NCBI GenBank assembly: GCA_029251375.1
Contig: JAQXDL010000014.1
Location: 1-64,000, forward strand
Length of the DNA stretch: 64,000 nt
Source: Pseudomonadales bacterium
GTDB lineage: Bacteria; Pseudomonadota; Gammaproteobacteria; Pseudomonadales; Azotimanducaceae
Reading direction: 5' to 3'
The notes beneath the pieces are model-generated. The model was not told the origin of the DNA, did no database searches, and saw nothing but the letters and a program-made list of their open reading frames with translations. Positions within the stretch are counted from its first letter, which is position 1; each line of letters opens with the position of its first letter. Below are positions 26,262-35,281 of this stretch, piece after piece. Made by a program: the position numbers and the translations under genes.

Positions 26262-27221
26262 ATGAACAAATCTATCGCTTCTATCTTGCTAGTAGCATGC
26301 TTGTGCGTATCGGCGTTTCTAATTGTCGACAATCGTCGTGCCCTGATGATTCAATTTATCGTCCTGAGCGGCGGTGAGTCACCTGCATTATTAGCCGCCA
26401 GTCAAGAATTGCCATCGACACGCTGGCATGATGACTATTTTACTATTGATGAAGTTGCACCCGCGACCTACGCCATTGGTGAGCCTCGTTACTATCAGCA
26501 AAACTATAGTTATCTTATCGTTGGCGAGACGAAAGCACTGTTGTTTGATGCGGGTCCAGGGGTGAGGAATATTCGTAAAGTCGCAGAGTCTCTTACTGAC
26601 CTGCCAATCATCTTTCTACCCTCCCATTTTCATTATGATCACGTCGGCAATGGTATTGAATTCGATGAGCTAGCTGTTATTGATTTGCCCTATTTAAGAC
26701 AACGAGCACAAGGTAATCAGCTAGCCTTCACGGATATGGAGCACTTGGGTGCGGCAGAAGGGTTTGACACGCCGCAGTGGCAGATAGACTACTGGTGGTG
26801 GCCAGGACAGGTTATAGAACTTGGTGGGCGAAGCGTTCAAATAATTCATACACCTGGTCATTCAAAAGAATCTATTTCACTTCTTGACGCCGAAAATGAA
26901 CTTGTGCTGTCTGGTGACTATCTTTATCCCGGCATGCTCTACGCCTTTGTGCCCGGTTCCAGCATGCAGGATTACGCCTTGACTGCGGATGTGCTGCTGG
27001 CCGGCGCAGTTAACCTTGATTACTACGGTGCCCACAGAGTGCAGGCGCCAGGCCCGCCTAAATTGAGCCGGCAGGATGTGCTTGAGTTAAAGCAGGCGTT
27101 AGAAAAAATGCGGCTTGGTGATCTGCCCAGTGAAGGTATTTGGCCAGCGGAGTTTAAGGTTAACGAAAATATAACGATTCTTGCGGACCCGCGCTTTCTG
27201 CAGGATTGGCAAGTTGACTGA
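26262..27221 (+). CDS. MBL-fold metallo-hydrolase, membrane-anchored or exported
   Basis: Metallo-beta-lactamase-fold hydrolase of 319 residues with an N-terminal hydrophobic anchor or signal (about residues 6-22). The zinc motif is HFHYDH (His122, His124, Asp126, His127); further ligands are His in HTPGHSKES and Asp in VLSGDYLYPG. Substrates in this broad family range from glyoxalase II thioesters to lactones and lipids. The hydrophobic N-terminus places the catalytic domain outside the cytoplasm. Convergent with the TauD-like gene. Confidence 0.88.
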   Translation: MNKSIASILLVACLCVSAFLIVDNRRALMIQFIVLSGGESPALLAASQELPSTRWHDDYFTIDEVAPATYAIGEPRYYQQNYSYLIVGETKALLFDAGPGVRNIRKVAESLTDLPIIFLPSHFHYDHVGNGIEFDELAVIDLPYLRQRAQGNQLAFTDMEHLGAAEGFDTPQWQIDYWWWPGQVIELGGRSVQIIHTPGHSKESISLLDAENELVLSGDYLYPGMLYAFVPGSSMQDYALTADVLLAGAVNLDYYGAHRVQAPGPPKLSRQDVLELKQALEKMRLGDLPSEGIWPAEFKVNENITILADPRFLQDWQVD

Positions 27222-27243
27222 TCAGGCAATTGATAGCTCGCTG

Positions 27244-28113
27244 TTACTGAGGTTTATCGCCAATGACAGTGACACGCTGCATACGCCGAACCTCAGGCCA
27301 GTAATCCGCCGCCGCATAATGCTGAGCGGCTCTGTTGTCCCAAAATGTGAATGAGTTTTTGCGCCACCTGAATCGACATTGATGATCTGGAACCGAGGCT
27401 GTCAGGTAGAGTTTTTCAAGCAACTGTTTAGATTCAGCTGGATCCATACCGACAATATGACGGGTAAAAGCTGTATTCACGTAAAGCGATTTTTTGCCGC
27501 TGATGGGATGGGTGCGAACCACCGGGTGAGTCACCGGCGGATACTGTTTTCTTAATCGCTCAATTTGATCTTGCGGTAAACCTTTCGTAAACAAGCCCGT
27601 TAAAAAGTTTTCGTTATCATGCACTGCGTAGAGATTTTCAATTTGTGTCTTGGTTGCATCGTTTAAGCTTTCGTAGGCATCCTCCATATTGGCAAAGAGC
27701 GTATCGCCGCCCACATCAGGGACTTCTAATGCGCGCAAAATAGAGCCAAGCGAGGGTTCGTCTCGCCAAGTAACATCCGAATGCCAGATGTTTATGCTGG
27801 GCGGGTTGTCCCTATCATTATTTAGACAGACGACTTCTGGGTGTCCCTCAAGATTGGGTGTGAATGGATGTACTTCGACCTCACCGAATTTTCTGCCGAA
27901 TGCGATGTGCTGTTCAACACTGATGTCTTGGTCGCGAAAAAAGATGACCTTTCGTTCAACCAAAAGATTCGATAGAAAGTCTATGGTATCCGAGCTTAAG
28001 TCCGCACCGATATGAATGCCGTGCACCTCAGTTCCTATCGTTGGGGAAAGATGAATAAGCTCGAATTTCAGGTCGGCTGCCTTAGATTTTGCCTGGTTAG
28101 ATAGGGGGGCCAT
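27244..28113 (-). CDS. TauD/TfdA-family 2-oxoglutarate dioxygenase
   Basis: Fe(II)/2-oxoglutarate-dependent dioxygenase of 289 residues. The iron triad is HxD in NIWHSDVTW and the distal His in DNRAAQHYAAADY; the co-substrate Arg is in RMQRVTV. The family cleaves taurine, alkyl sulfates, phenoxyacetates and other substrates by hydroxylation; the substrate here is open. It has the usual N-terminal GTEVHGIHIGADLSSD. No sulfonate or sulfate-ester transporter lies next to it. Confidence 0.92.
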   Translation of the reverse strand: MAPLSNQAKSKAADLKFELIHLSPTIGTEVHGIHIGADLSSDTIDFLSNLLVERKVIFFRDQDISVEQHIAFGRKFGEVEVHPFTPNLEGHPEVVCLNNDRDNPPSINIWHSDVTWRDEPSLGSILRALEVPDVGGDTLFANMEDAYESLNDATKTQIENLYAVHDNENFLTGLFTKGLPQDQIERLRKQYPPVTHPVVRTHPISGKKSLYVNTAFTRHIVGMDPAESKQLLEKLYLTASVPDHQCRFRWRKNSFTFWDNRAAQHYAAADYWPEVRRMQRVTVIGDKPQ

Positions 28114-28202
28114 AATGCACTTTCCGTTATTGTTGTTGAAATACGCGCAATTTATACCATTAAGCGATCAACAAGGGGTAGAAATGCTTTTGCAATATTT
28201 TG

Positions 28203-28238
28203 GTCGTCGTTCGAGTCGTCGTTCGAGTTGTCGTTCTA
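28203..28238. repeat. 12-bp tandem repeat (GTCGTCGTTCGA x3)
   Basis: Two perfect copies and one variant of GTCGTCGTTCGA lie between the TauD-like and lactonase genes, upstream of the TauD-like start. Confidence 0.8.
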
Positions 28239-28291
28239 GAGGTGGTGCGGTGAGTCGAACGGTGTTGCTTAGTTTCCGTTTACTTAAAGCA

Positions 28292-29356
28292 CTATTTCTT
28301 GAAAACAACGCAGACCGGCGTGCCTACGTGTTCGCTGTGTGCAATGACTGCCGATAAGTCTCCGCTATTCTTGTCCAATTTGTAGCTAACAATGCAATTG
28401 CTGTTCTGGTTTGCCACCAGTAACCAGTTTCCCGTTGGGTCAACGCCGATAGCTCGGGGTTCCAGACCGCCGCTGCTGACGCGATTTTGTAATGTAGGTA
28501 AACCATCGTCGTCGATTGAATAACAACTGACGGTGTCATATTGGCGATTGGAATAGTAAAGTGCGCGACCACTCGGATGTATCGCTATAGCGGCAGCGGA
28601 AGGCATGCCGTGATAGTCTGTTGGCAGTGTTTGGCGGCGATCAACTAGTTTTAGGTCACCTGTTCGTTCGTTGTATTGAAAGGTGAGTAGTTCAGCCGTC
28701 AACTCTGTTAGCAAGTAGGCATGTTGATTGTCAGGATGAAAAACCATGTGGCGAGGGCCAGTACCTGCAGGTGTCGATATTTTGATGGCAGGTCCAAGCT
28801 TGGATGTACCTGAATGATGTTCAAGCTCGTGGCGCCAAATACAGTCAGAGCCGAGGTCACAGATATACAGCCAGCGATCGTTTGAGGACACCAAAGCTTG
28901 ATGCGCATGAGCTGATTGCTGTCGTGATGAATTCGGCCCGTCGCCCTGATAACAAACACTCGTCAGATGTTGTAAATCACCTTTGGTACTATAAACGTCT
29001 AGCTGACCACTAACATAAGCTGCGCTATAAAGGTTGTCTGCATGGTGAGTGATATGACAAGCAGACGTGCCACTGCAAGGCGCTTTTTTCTGAAGAGTCA
29101 GTGTCTGATCGCTTTCCACATCGAATTGATAGATTGCGCTGGGCCCCGAAAAACTTTCAAAAGCTGCATACAGTTTGCTGCCCTGCCAATCAAGCCAGGC
29201 TGGGTTTTCAATGTCTGGGTAAATTGCTCCGGTGCTGATGGCACCCGTCACTAGATTAAGTGTGCAGCTGACAATGCCTTTACCCTGTGGTTCAGGTACG
29301 TGGTCGGCTGCCCGGGTATAGGTACCTAGATAAAAATTTGTTGTCTGCACACGCAT
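28292..29356 (-). CDS. Lactonase family protein, 7-bladed beta-propeller (Pgl-like)
   Basis: Beta-propeller of 354 residues in the 6-phosphogluconolactonase/muconate cyclo-isomerase-like lactonase family. Repeated blade motifs are visible: the N-terminal YLGTYTRA, HAHQALVSSNDRWLYICDLGSD, GTGPRHMVFHPDNQHAYLLTEL and IGVDPTGNWLLVANQNSNCIVSY. No signal peptide. It may hydrolyse 6-phosphogluconolactone, but no pentose phosphate or Entner-Doudoroff gene is nearby, so a different lactone is possible. Confidence 0.88.
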   Translation of the reverse strand: MRVQTTNFYLGTYTRAADHVPEPQGKGIVSCTLNLVTGAISTGAIYPDIENPAWLDWQGSKLYAAFESFSGPSAIYQFDVESDQTLTLQKKAPCSGTSACHITHHADNLYSAAYVSGQLDVYSTKGDLQHLTSVCYQGDGPNSSRQQSAHAHQALVSSNDRWLYICDLGSDCIWRHELEHHSGTSKLGPAIKISTPAGTGPRHMVFHPDNQHAYLLTELTAELLTFQYNERTGDLKLVDRRQTLPTDYHGMPSAAAIAIHPSGRALYYSNRQYDTVSCYSIDDDGLPTLQNRVSSGGLEPRAIGVDPTGNWLLVANQNSNCIVSYKLDKNSGDLSAVIAHSEHVGTPVCVVFKK

Positions 29357-29421
29357 TGTTCTCGAACTTGTTGTGTCGTTGTCGTTGCGGTTGTTGCTTT
29401 TGCCGCCGCATTGTTCTCGAA

Positions 29422-30516
29422 TTAATTTTGTATTGACTGCACAGTAACGATTCGATTTCTGCCTTCACGCTTGCCTTTGTAGAGAGCTTCGTCCGCCAGT
29501 TTAATTGTGTCGTTGATATTTAAGCCGCCATCAAATTGGCTGACCCCTAGCGTTATTGTGATAGAGAATATTTTCCCCGCGTATTCGTGTTGCGTGTTGG
29601 CAATCATTTCTCTGAGCTTTTCGAAGGCTTGTATGCCGCCCTCAAGATCGGTGTCGGGCAACATGATCAGAAATTCTTCACCACCCCATCGTGACACCAC
29701 ATCCTGCTGTCGAAGCGTTTCTTTTATCAATGCAGACATTCGCTTTAGTACATAGTCACCGCAATCGTGGCCATAGTTGTCATTGAATTGTTTGAAGTGA
29801 TCAATGTCCGCAATTGCCATCAGAAAAGGTTTCTTGCTACGTTGAAATCGAACGACTTCACTCTCGGCTAGCTCGAGCATTTTTCTGCGGTTAAACAGTC
29901 CCGTTAGTGGGTCTGTTGTCGCAAGCAATTCTAACTTTTTATCGTTCTCGGTAGATGCTTTCCTGAAAAAATAGCCCTGTATGCCGAAGGCCGTAAAATT
30001 TACGAATAGATTCATGAAGTACAAAGCGTCCAAGAAGTTGCCAGAGATAGCGCTTTCGAATTCAGGTTGGTGGGTATAGATGTGTAGTCCAATGCAGGTC
30101 AAGAGAATCAGCGAGGATTGAATCAATATGATCCGAAAGCTTTGGTTATGATTGAGAAAAATGTACAACACTGTGGAGAAAAAGTAGAAATAAAAGCCTG
30201 CGTCCCAGCCAAGAAAATAGGTCGCCAGAATCGCGTGGGCCACTGCTTCTGTTGCTGCAAGAGCGAAGGCTTCAGAATGTAATGCAGCGCGGTTGAAAAA
30301 ATAACTCGCTACCCATAGCAGAACACTAAAAACATTGATGATGGCCAGTTCAGGTACGCCGAGTTGGAGAAACAAGGGAATAAACAGAAGGTGAACAATA
30401 ATACCGAGATAGCACAGGTAAGTTAGCGCGATAAAAAGGCGATAGTTATTTCTTTCAATCACAGCTGATTTGAATGGAAGTCTCAATGCTAGCCCCGATG
30501 CCCAAGCCAGTAGCAT
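29422..30516 (-). CDS. Membrane diguanylate cyclase (GGDEF)
   Basis: c-di-GMP synthase of about 364 residues. Around five or six transmembrane helices (to about residue 185) form a sensor of unknown type, followed by a GGDEF domain starting at TTDPLTGLFNRRKM. The active site is GGEEF (278-282 from this start), so catalysis should be intact. RQQD lies five residues before it, matching the RxxD inhibitory site for product feedback. The ATG at 30516 is preferred because AGGGA precedes it; a longer frame begins at 30537. No phosphodiesterase is adjacent. Confidence 0.93.
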   Translation of the reverse strand: MLLAWASGLALRLPFKSAVIERNNYRLFIALTYLCYLGIIVHLLFIPLFLQLGVPELAIINVFSVLLWVASYFFNRAALHSEAFALAATEAVAHAILATYFLGWDAGFYFYFFSTVLYIFLNHNQSFRIILIQSSLILLTCIGLHIYTHQPEFESAISGNFLDALYFMNLFVNFTAFGIQGYFFRKASTENDKKLELLATTDPLTGLFNRRKMLELAESEVVRFQRSKKPFLMAIADIDHFKQFNDNYGHDCGDYVLKRMSALIKETLRQQDVVSRWGGEEFLIMLPDTDLEGGIQAFEKLREMIANTQHEYAGKIFSITITLGVSQFDGGLNINDTIKLADEALYKGKREGRNRIVTVQSIQN

Positions 30517-30671
30517 AGTGTTTTCCCTGTAATACATACATGAAAACTTTGGCGATTTTTATAAATCTGAATTTGCTCTGCTTATCGGCGGATCAAAACG
30601 TCGAGGGGTTTTAGGCGACATCTGAAAGATGTTTAAAAAGCAGCATAATTTTATAATTATAGAGCAACACG

Positions 30672-31529
30672 TTATATATTTTCGTCCGCCGCACGAATTC
30701 GTTCAACGCGCTCTTCTTCTTCATCAATGGCTGCTTGGATTTCGGTCAGAACACCGTCAACATCGGCTTCTTCCTCTGGTTTCTTGAAATCGCCTTTCAA
30801 AATAGTTTCAGGTATCAGGCTGCCTTCTTCATATAGATGCCAGATTTCCCCCGCATAATCACGCTCGATGAGTGCCGGTGCGAACTGGCCATAGTAATGG
30901 GTCATATTGTCAACATCCCGCTGCAACATGGCTTCGGCGTGATTGTTGGCAGCCGCGTCAACCGCTTGAGGTAGATCGATAATGACGGGACCATCTTCGT
31001 CAACCAGAACGTTGAACTCAGACAAATCGCCGTGCACTAAGCCGACGCATAGCATCTGAATCACATATTGCATCACAGTGGCGTGATCTCGCAGCGCCTC
31101 GTCTTCGGTCATTGATACTTCGCTGAGCCTGGGTGCAACATCACCGTCAGCGTCAGTAACCAATTCCATCAGCAGTACACCATCGATGCAGCCATAGGGT
31201 TTCGGCACACGTACGCCGGCCGCAGCTAGCTTGTACAGTGCATCAACTTCGGCGTTGTGCCAGCTTTCTTCCTGCTGTCGGCGACCATATTTCGAGCCTT
31301 TTTCCATGGCCCTAGCGCGACGACTGTTTTTAACCTTACGACCTTCCTGATAGGTAACGGCCTGCTTGAAACTTCGCTTAGTGGATTCTTTATAAACTTT
31401 TGCGCAGCGAATGCTTGATCCGCAGCGAACAACGTAAACGGTGGCTTCTTTGCCACTCATAAGCTGGCGTAAGACTTCATCGACAAGCCCGTCAGTTATC
31501 AGCGGTTGAATTCTCTTCGGTATTTTCAT
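30672..31529 (-). CDS. RIO1-type protein kinase
   Basis: Bacterial RIO-family kinase of about 285 residues. The ATP-binding loop reads SGKEATVYVVRC with Lys in CAKVYKES, the catalytic loop is LVHGDLSEFNVLV and the metal-binding motif is IIDLPQAVD (DxPQ replaces DFG, as in RIO1). The acidic C-terminal tail is rich in Glu. RIO1 matures 40S ribosomes in eukaryotes and archaea; the bacterial role is unclear. The ATG at 31529 (MKIPKRIQP) gives the natural N-terminus. Confidence 0.9.
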   Translation of the reverse strand: MKIPKRIQPLITDGLVDEVLRQLMSGKEATVYVVRCGSSIRCAKVYKESTKRSFKQAVTYQEGRKVKNSRRARAMEKGSKYGRRQQEESWHNAEVDALYKLAAAGVRVPKPYGCIDGVLLMELVTDADGDVAPRLSEVSMTEDEALRDHATVMQYVIQMLCVGLVHGDLSEFNVLVDEDGPVIIDLPQAVDAAANNHAEAMLQRDVDNMTHYYGQFAPALIERDYAGEIWHLYEEGSLIPETILKGDFKKPEEEADVDGVLTEIQAAIDEEEERVERIRAADENI

Positions 31530-31747
31530 GGCGCCGTTATACACGAGTATGGCTGTGACGGCTACGTGGAAATTTACATTATCTGCCCTGTGGGCTCGTA
31601 TGGGCGCAGAGGCGGGCGATTGTGGTAACAGTATTTTTCTGTTGTTTTGTAGAATATATGACCGATTTATTTAATCGTTAGGTCGAATACCTGACTAACA
31701 TTGTGCGTTTTGGCCGTTTAGATACTAGGGCTCCATTGATGTGGGTG

Positions 31748-32185
31748 CTAATCCTTCTGCCACTTAGAGCGCGCTATTGCTTCAATGCCATCGCGATATT
31801 CCAATTGAACACCGTGCAGAAAGTTTCTCAGTATTTGATCTTTGCAGACCCTGTAGTGTTTATGGCCTGACTTTCTGAAAAATGCACTGAGCTCGGGTTT
31901 GCTGACCACAAAGTCAGCAAGCTCCATGATCCGAATAACATCCTCTGCACGCAGATTGAGGGCGATTTTGAGTTTCATGAAGATGATGTTGTTATTGAGC
32001 ACTTGCTCAGGTTCAGGCTGTGGTCCTTCTTTCTTGCCGCGTTTTTCATTGATCAGACCGTTTAAAAAACTCGCCATAGTCGGGTCTTCACATATCTGTT
32101 GATTGGGGTCTTCCTCTTTTTTGAGTAAATCACTGATCTGCGCCCGGGTCATCGTGACATCCGCTTGAGAAAAGATGTTGATCAT
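31748..32185 (-). CDS. DUF1456 (YehS-like) protein
   Basis: The 145-residue protein contains two copies of the DUF1456 helical module, each near 60 residues: the one ending LINEKRGKKEGP after TRAQISDLLKKEEDP, and the one starting NNIIFMKLKIALNLRAEDVIRIMELADF and ending KHYRVCKDQILRNFLHGV. This pattern matches YehS. No function is known. It is followed downstream on the same strand by the RIO kinase gene and preceded by the CvfB-like gene, all three transcribed leftward, possibly independently. Confidence 0.85.
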   Translation of the reverse strand: MINIFSQADVTMTRAQISDLLKKEEDPNQQICEDPTMASFLNGLINEKRGKKEGPQPEPEQVLNNNIIFMKLKIALNLRAEDVIRIMELADFVVSKPELSAFFRKSGHKHYRVCKDQILRNFLHGVQLEYRDGIEAIARSKWQKD

Positions 32186-32289
32186 TGTTGCATCGTCAAA
32201 ATCAAAAGTGTAACGAAGGCGGCGAAGAATATCGTTATTGTTGATGGTAGCGTCCTGTTGGTTGTTTGATGGGGAGCATAGACTAAATG

Positions 32290-33135
32290 TTAGTTTTCGG
32301 ATGATTCGTTCAGTTGAATGCCATCAGGTTGGATGGTAATGATACGCTGTTTGTACAGTCCGCCGATGGTTTTCTTAAAAGCCTTTTTACTCATGCCAAA
32401 CAACTGCTGAATGACCTCAGGGTCGGACTTGTCGTGCGCCGCCGCAAATCCATCGTGATCTTCAAGGTATTTCAAAACAGTCTTCGTGTACTTGTCACGA
32501 ACTTCCTGTGCTTGTCGAATTGACAGATCAATTTTCCCGTCAGGTCGCACAAATTTGATGAAGCCGGTTTTGCTGTCGCCAAAGCTAAGTCGCTGTTTGA
32601 CTTCATCTTTGTACAACAAGCCCCAATGACTATGGTTAATAATCGCCTTAAAGCCTAAGTCGGTGCTATTGGCAATAATAAGCTCGACCGGTTGACCAAC
32701 TTTAAATTCATGGGGCGCTTCATCGTCGAGAAATTTTTCGACTTTTGATGAGGCGGTGATTCTGCCATCGGCTTTATTCAAATAGATATAGACCAGATAG
32801 GCGTGGCCGACTTCCATTGGCCGATGTTGTTCGCCAAAGGGTGCGAGCAGGTCCTTATCCAGACCCCAATCAAGAAATGTACCGTAGTCGGAATTCGAGA
32901 CGACTTTAAGATATGCAAACTCGCCCGCCTCAGCCTTCGGTTTCTGAGTCGTGGCGGTTGGCCGAGATTCTGAATCATGGTAGAGAAACACTTTGATATG
33001 CTCATCGACCGCTAGCTCATGGGGCCAGTACTTTCTGGGCAAGAGTATTTCGCCCAGATCTTCGGCATCCATATAGGCCCCTTGGTGGGTCGTCTTCGCC
33101 ACTTTGAGGATGTAACTGTTTCCAATGCTGGGCAT
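32290..33135 (-). CDS. CvfB-like S1 RNA-binding protein
   Basis: Protein of 281 residues with tandem S1-like OB folds and a C-terminal winged helix, matching the CvfB/YitL architecture. Segments such as EFAYLKVVSNSDYGTFLDWG, KDLLAPFGEQ and IINHSHWGLLYKDEV are S1-type strands. The tail (FGMSKKAFKKTIGGLYKQRIITIQPDGI) is the winged-helix that closes CvfB proteins. In Staphylococcus CvfB binds RNA and influences virulence gene expression; here an RNA-binding or translation role is assumed. Confidence 0.9.
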   Translation of the reverse strand: MPSIGNSYILKVAKTTHQGAYMDAEDLGEILLPRKYWPHELAVDEHIKVFLYHDSESRPTATTQKPKAEAGEFAYLKVVSNSDYGTFLDWGLDKDLLAPFGEQHRPMEVGHAYLVYIYLNKADGRITASSKVEKFLDDEAPHEFKVGQPVELIIANSTDLGFKAIINHSHWGLLYKDEVKQRLSFGDSKTGFIKFVRPDGKIDLSIRQAQEVRDKYTKTVLKYLEDHDGFAAAHDKSDPEVIQQLFGMSKKAFKKTIGGLYKQRIITIQPDGIQLNESSEN

Positions 33136-33391
33136 TACCGTAACTCGATATTAGTGATTCTGTTTTTGGGTTTTTCTGTTTAATCGCGTGCTAGTTTCGT
33201 TTTTGTTCTTTTTTAGTTTCGCTCTAGGTGGGTAGTGTACAGCGAATGGCGGAATAAATATGAAACGTTTTTCTTAACAGCACTGTTAAAAGCCTCAGCT
33301 TGATCCCGCCATGCGGTCAATTGAACGTCGAATGCAATCTTCGCTAAGGACGGTTATCCTAACAAAGACTCCAATTCGTGACGTAATCCTT

Positions 33392-34372
33392 ATGAAAGTA
33401 CTTAAAATTGCCTTGGCTATGATGCTTATTGTTTTGATTATCGCTGCCGCGTATCTCTATAAAGGTGATCTGTCCGCCGAATATGTCGACGAGAAATACA
33501 GCAACGATGCGTCGCAATTCCTTATGATGGAAAATGGTGCAAGGGTCCACTATCGGGACGAAGGGGATGAATCGAAACCGGTTATTGTTTTGGTACACGG
33601 CTCAAATGCGTCTCTACATACCTGGGAGCCCTGGGTAGAGATAATGAAATCAGACTATCGTGTTATCAGTATGGATCTGCCAGCCCATGGTTTGACAGGC
33701 GCTACGCCTGACAAAGACTATTCATCCAAGGCGCAGGTCAATACCGTGCAGGCCATTGTGTCTCACCTTGATGTTGACAGCTTTGTGCTGGGTGGCAATT
33801 CGATGGGTGGCGGTGTCACCTGGCGATACACCCTACAATACCCTGAAAAAGTGCAAGCGATGTTGTTGGTTGACTCTAGTGGATTGCCTCAATTCAGACG
33901 GCGGCCGGTTGCAGACGACGGCGAGTCTAAAGACAGTCCGTTGATTTTTACCCTTATGTCAAAGGCATGGTTTAGGGCTGCCGCTCGCTACTTAGATCCT
34001 TATTTTCTCACCGTACAAGGTTTGAAATCAGCCTATAACAACTCTCCGATTGTGACGGATGAGCTTATTGATCGTTACTATGAGTTAGCGATAAGGGAAG
34101 GTAGTCGCGAAGCAACCATTAGTCGTTTTAGTGGCTTTGGCTCGCGCAGCAGTGAGCCCGTTGACGTCACGAATTTAAATATGCCCGCATTGATAATGTG
34201 GGGCGCAGAAGACGCGTTAATACCTGTGAGTGTTGCTGATCAGTTTGCGACGGCATTGGAAAACACGACGTTGGTTGTGTACGACGACGTTGGTCATGCC
34301 CCAATGGAAGAGATAGCTGAGCGTTCAGCTGCAGATGTTGTTAGCTTCTTAGAAGCTGCTGGTATTAAGTAG
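33392..34372 (+). CDS. Alpha/beta hydrolase, membrane-anchored
   Basis: Alpha/beta hydrolase with an N-terminal hydrophobic segment (MKVLKIALAMMLIVLIIAAA) that anchors or exports it. The nucleophile elbow is GGNSMGGG, the oxyanion loop LVHGSNASLHTWEPW, the acid is Asp in MWGAEDALIP and the His is in DVGHAPMEE. The frame is open to 33311, but that extension is not hydrophobic and the ATG at 33392 gives a typical signal. Substrate unknown. Confidence 0.87.
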   Translation: MKVLKIALAMMLIVLIIAAAYLYKGDLSAEYVDEKYSNDASQFLMMENGARVHYRDEGDESKPVIVLVHGSNASLHTWEPWVEIMKSDYRVISMDLPAHGLTGATPDKDYSSKAQVNTVQAIVSHLDVDSFVLGGNSMGGGVTWRYTLQYPEKVQAMLLVDSSGLPQFRRRPVADDGESKDSPLIFTLMSKAWFRAAARYLDPYFLTVQGLKSAYNNSPIVTDELIDRYYELAIREGSREATISRFSGFGSRSSEPVDVTNLNMPALIMWGAEDALIPVSVADQFATALENTTLVVYDDVGHAPMEEIAERSAADVVSFLEAAGIK

Positions 34373-34412
34373 CTTTATTTGCGTCAAGCTCAGTTGGAAA
34401 CAGGATCCGCTT

Positions 34413-35216
34413 TTGCACTATAAGAACTGCCCGCAATGTGACGCTGCCAATGAATCAGGTCCCTCTGATCAATGCGCAGCTTGCGGCATCTACTACGCAA
34501 AGTGGTTAAGGGCGCAATTGCGGGCCTCGAGTTCGGTTGCTGATAAACGATCAGGTTCAGCCTACAAAAAGTTTCTTAAAGATACCGGTCGCGCGACTAA
34601 AAAAGCCTCTCTTGCATCACATTTATCGTCACGCTGGTTGATTAGCGAGGCGCCTATTAAGAAACATGAACTGCTGGTTCGTTGTGTGCTGCTCGCAGGT
34701 ATGGCGATATGGGGTTGGTTCTTAATCCAAACTAATTTTCGAATCACAACCGGGTTGTTTTCGGAAATTGGTTTCTATTCATCTTTTATGGGCAGTGTCA
34801 CGTTGGTTTTTCATGAGGCGGGACACGTCTTGTTTATGCCCTTTGGTCGCTTTATGACGGTGTTGGGTGGTTCGTTGTTCCAACTGCTTGTGCCTGCTGC
34901 ATTAATGTTCGCTTTTGTTTACAAGTACAAAAACGCCTTTGCCGCCGCGGTCGCCTGCTGGTGGCTAGGTTTTAGTTTGATGGATTTAGCGCCCTACATT
35001 TATGATGCGAAAGCTCAGGCGTTGATGTTGGTCGGTGGCGGCACAGGTAGAGAGATCGGCGGTCACGACTGGCATAATTTGTTAACGTGGACCGACTTAA
35101 TGCAACAGCATGAAAGTATTGCCAGCGTCGTCGAAACAATCGGCGAGCTTGTTATGGTGGCGGCTTTAGTCTGGGCGGGCTATCTGCTGTACAGGCAATA
35201 TAAGTCGTTGAGTTGA
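34413..35216 (+). CDS. Zinc-ribbon membrane protein with HEAGH protease motif
   Basis: A 267-residue membrane protein. The N-terminus is a zinc ribbon (CPQC near residues 6-9 and CAAC near 22-25). After a basic linker there are about four or five hydrophobic segments. The second carries HEAGH, the metalloprotease motif of M50-type site-2 proteases, although the usual second metal-binding motif (NxxPxxPLDG) is not seen; LGFSLMDLAPY may supply a later ligand. It probably cleaves in or near the membrane, or is an inactive relative. Start is TTG with AGGA upstream. It follows the anchored hydrolase closely. Confidence 0.7.
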   Translation: MHYKNCPQCDAANESGPSDQCAACGIYYAKWLRAQLRASSSVADKRSGSAYKKFLKDTGRATKKASLASHLSSRWLISEAPIKKHELLVRCVLLAGMAIWGWFLIQTNFRITTGLFSEIGFYSSFMGSVTLVFHEAGHVLFMPFGRFMTVLGGSLFQLLVPAALMFAFVYKYKNAFAAAVACWWLGFSLMDLAPYIYDAKAQALMLVGGGTGREIGGHDWHNLLTWTDLMQQHESIASVVETIGELVMVAALVWAGYLLYRQYKSLS

Positions 35217-35281
35217 TGTTGGTATTTTTTTGACTCATTGCTGCTAATCAAAAAATGATAAAAACTATTCAAGGTTTATCT

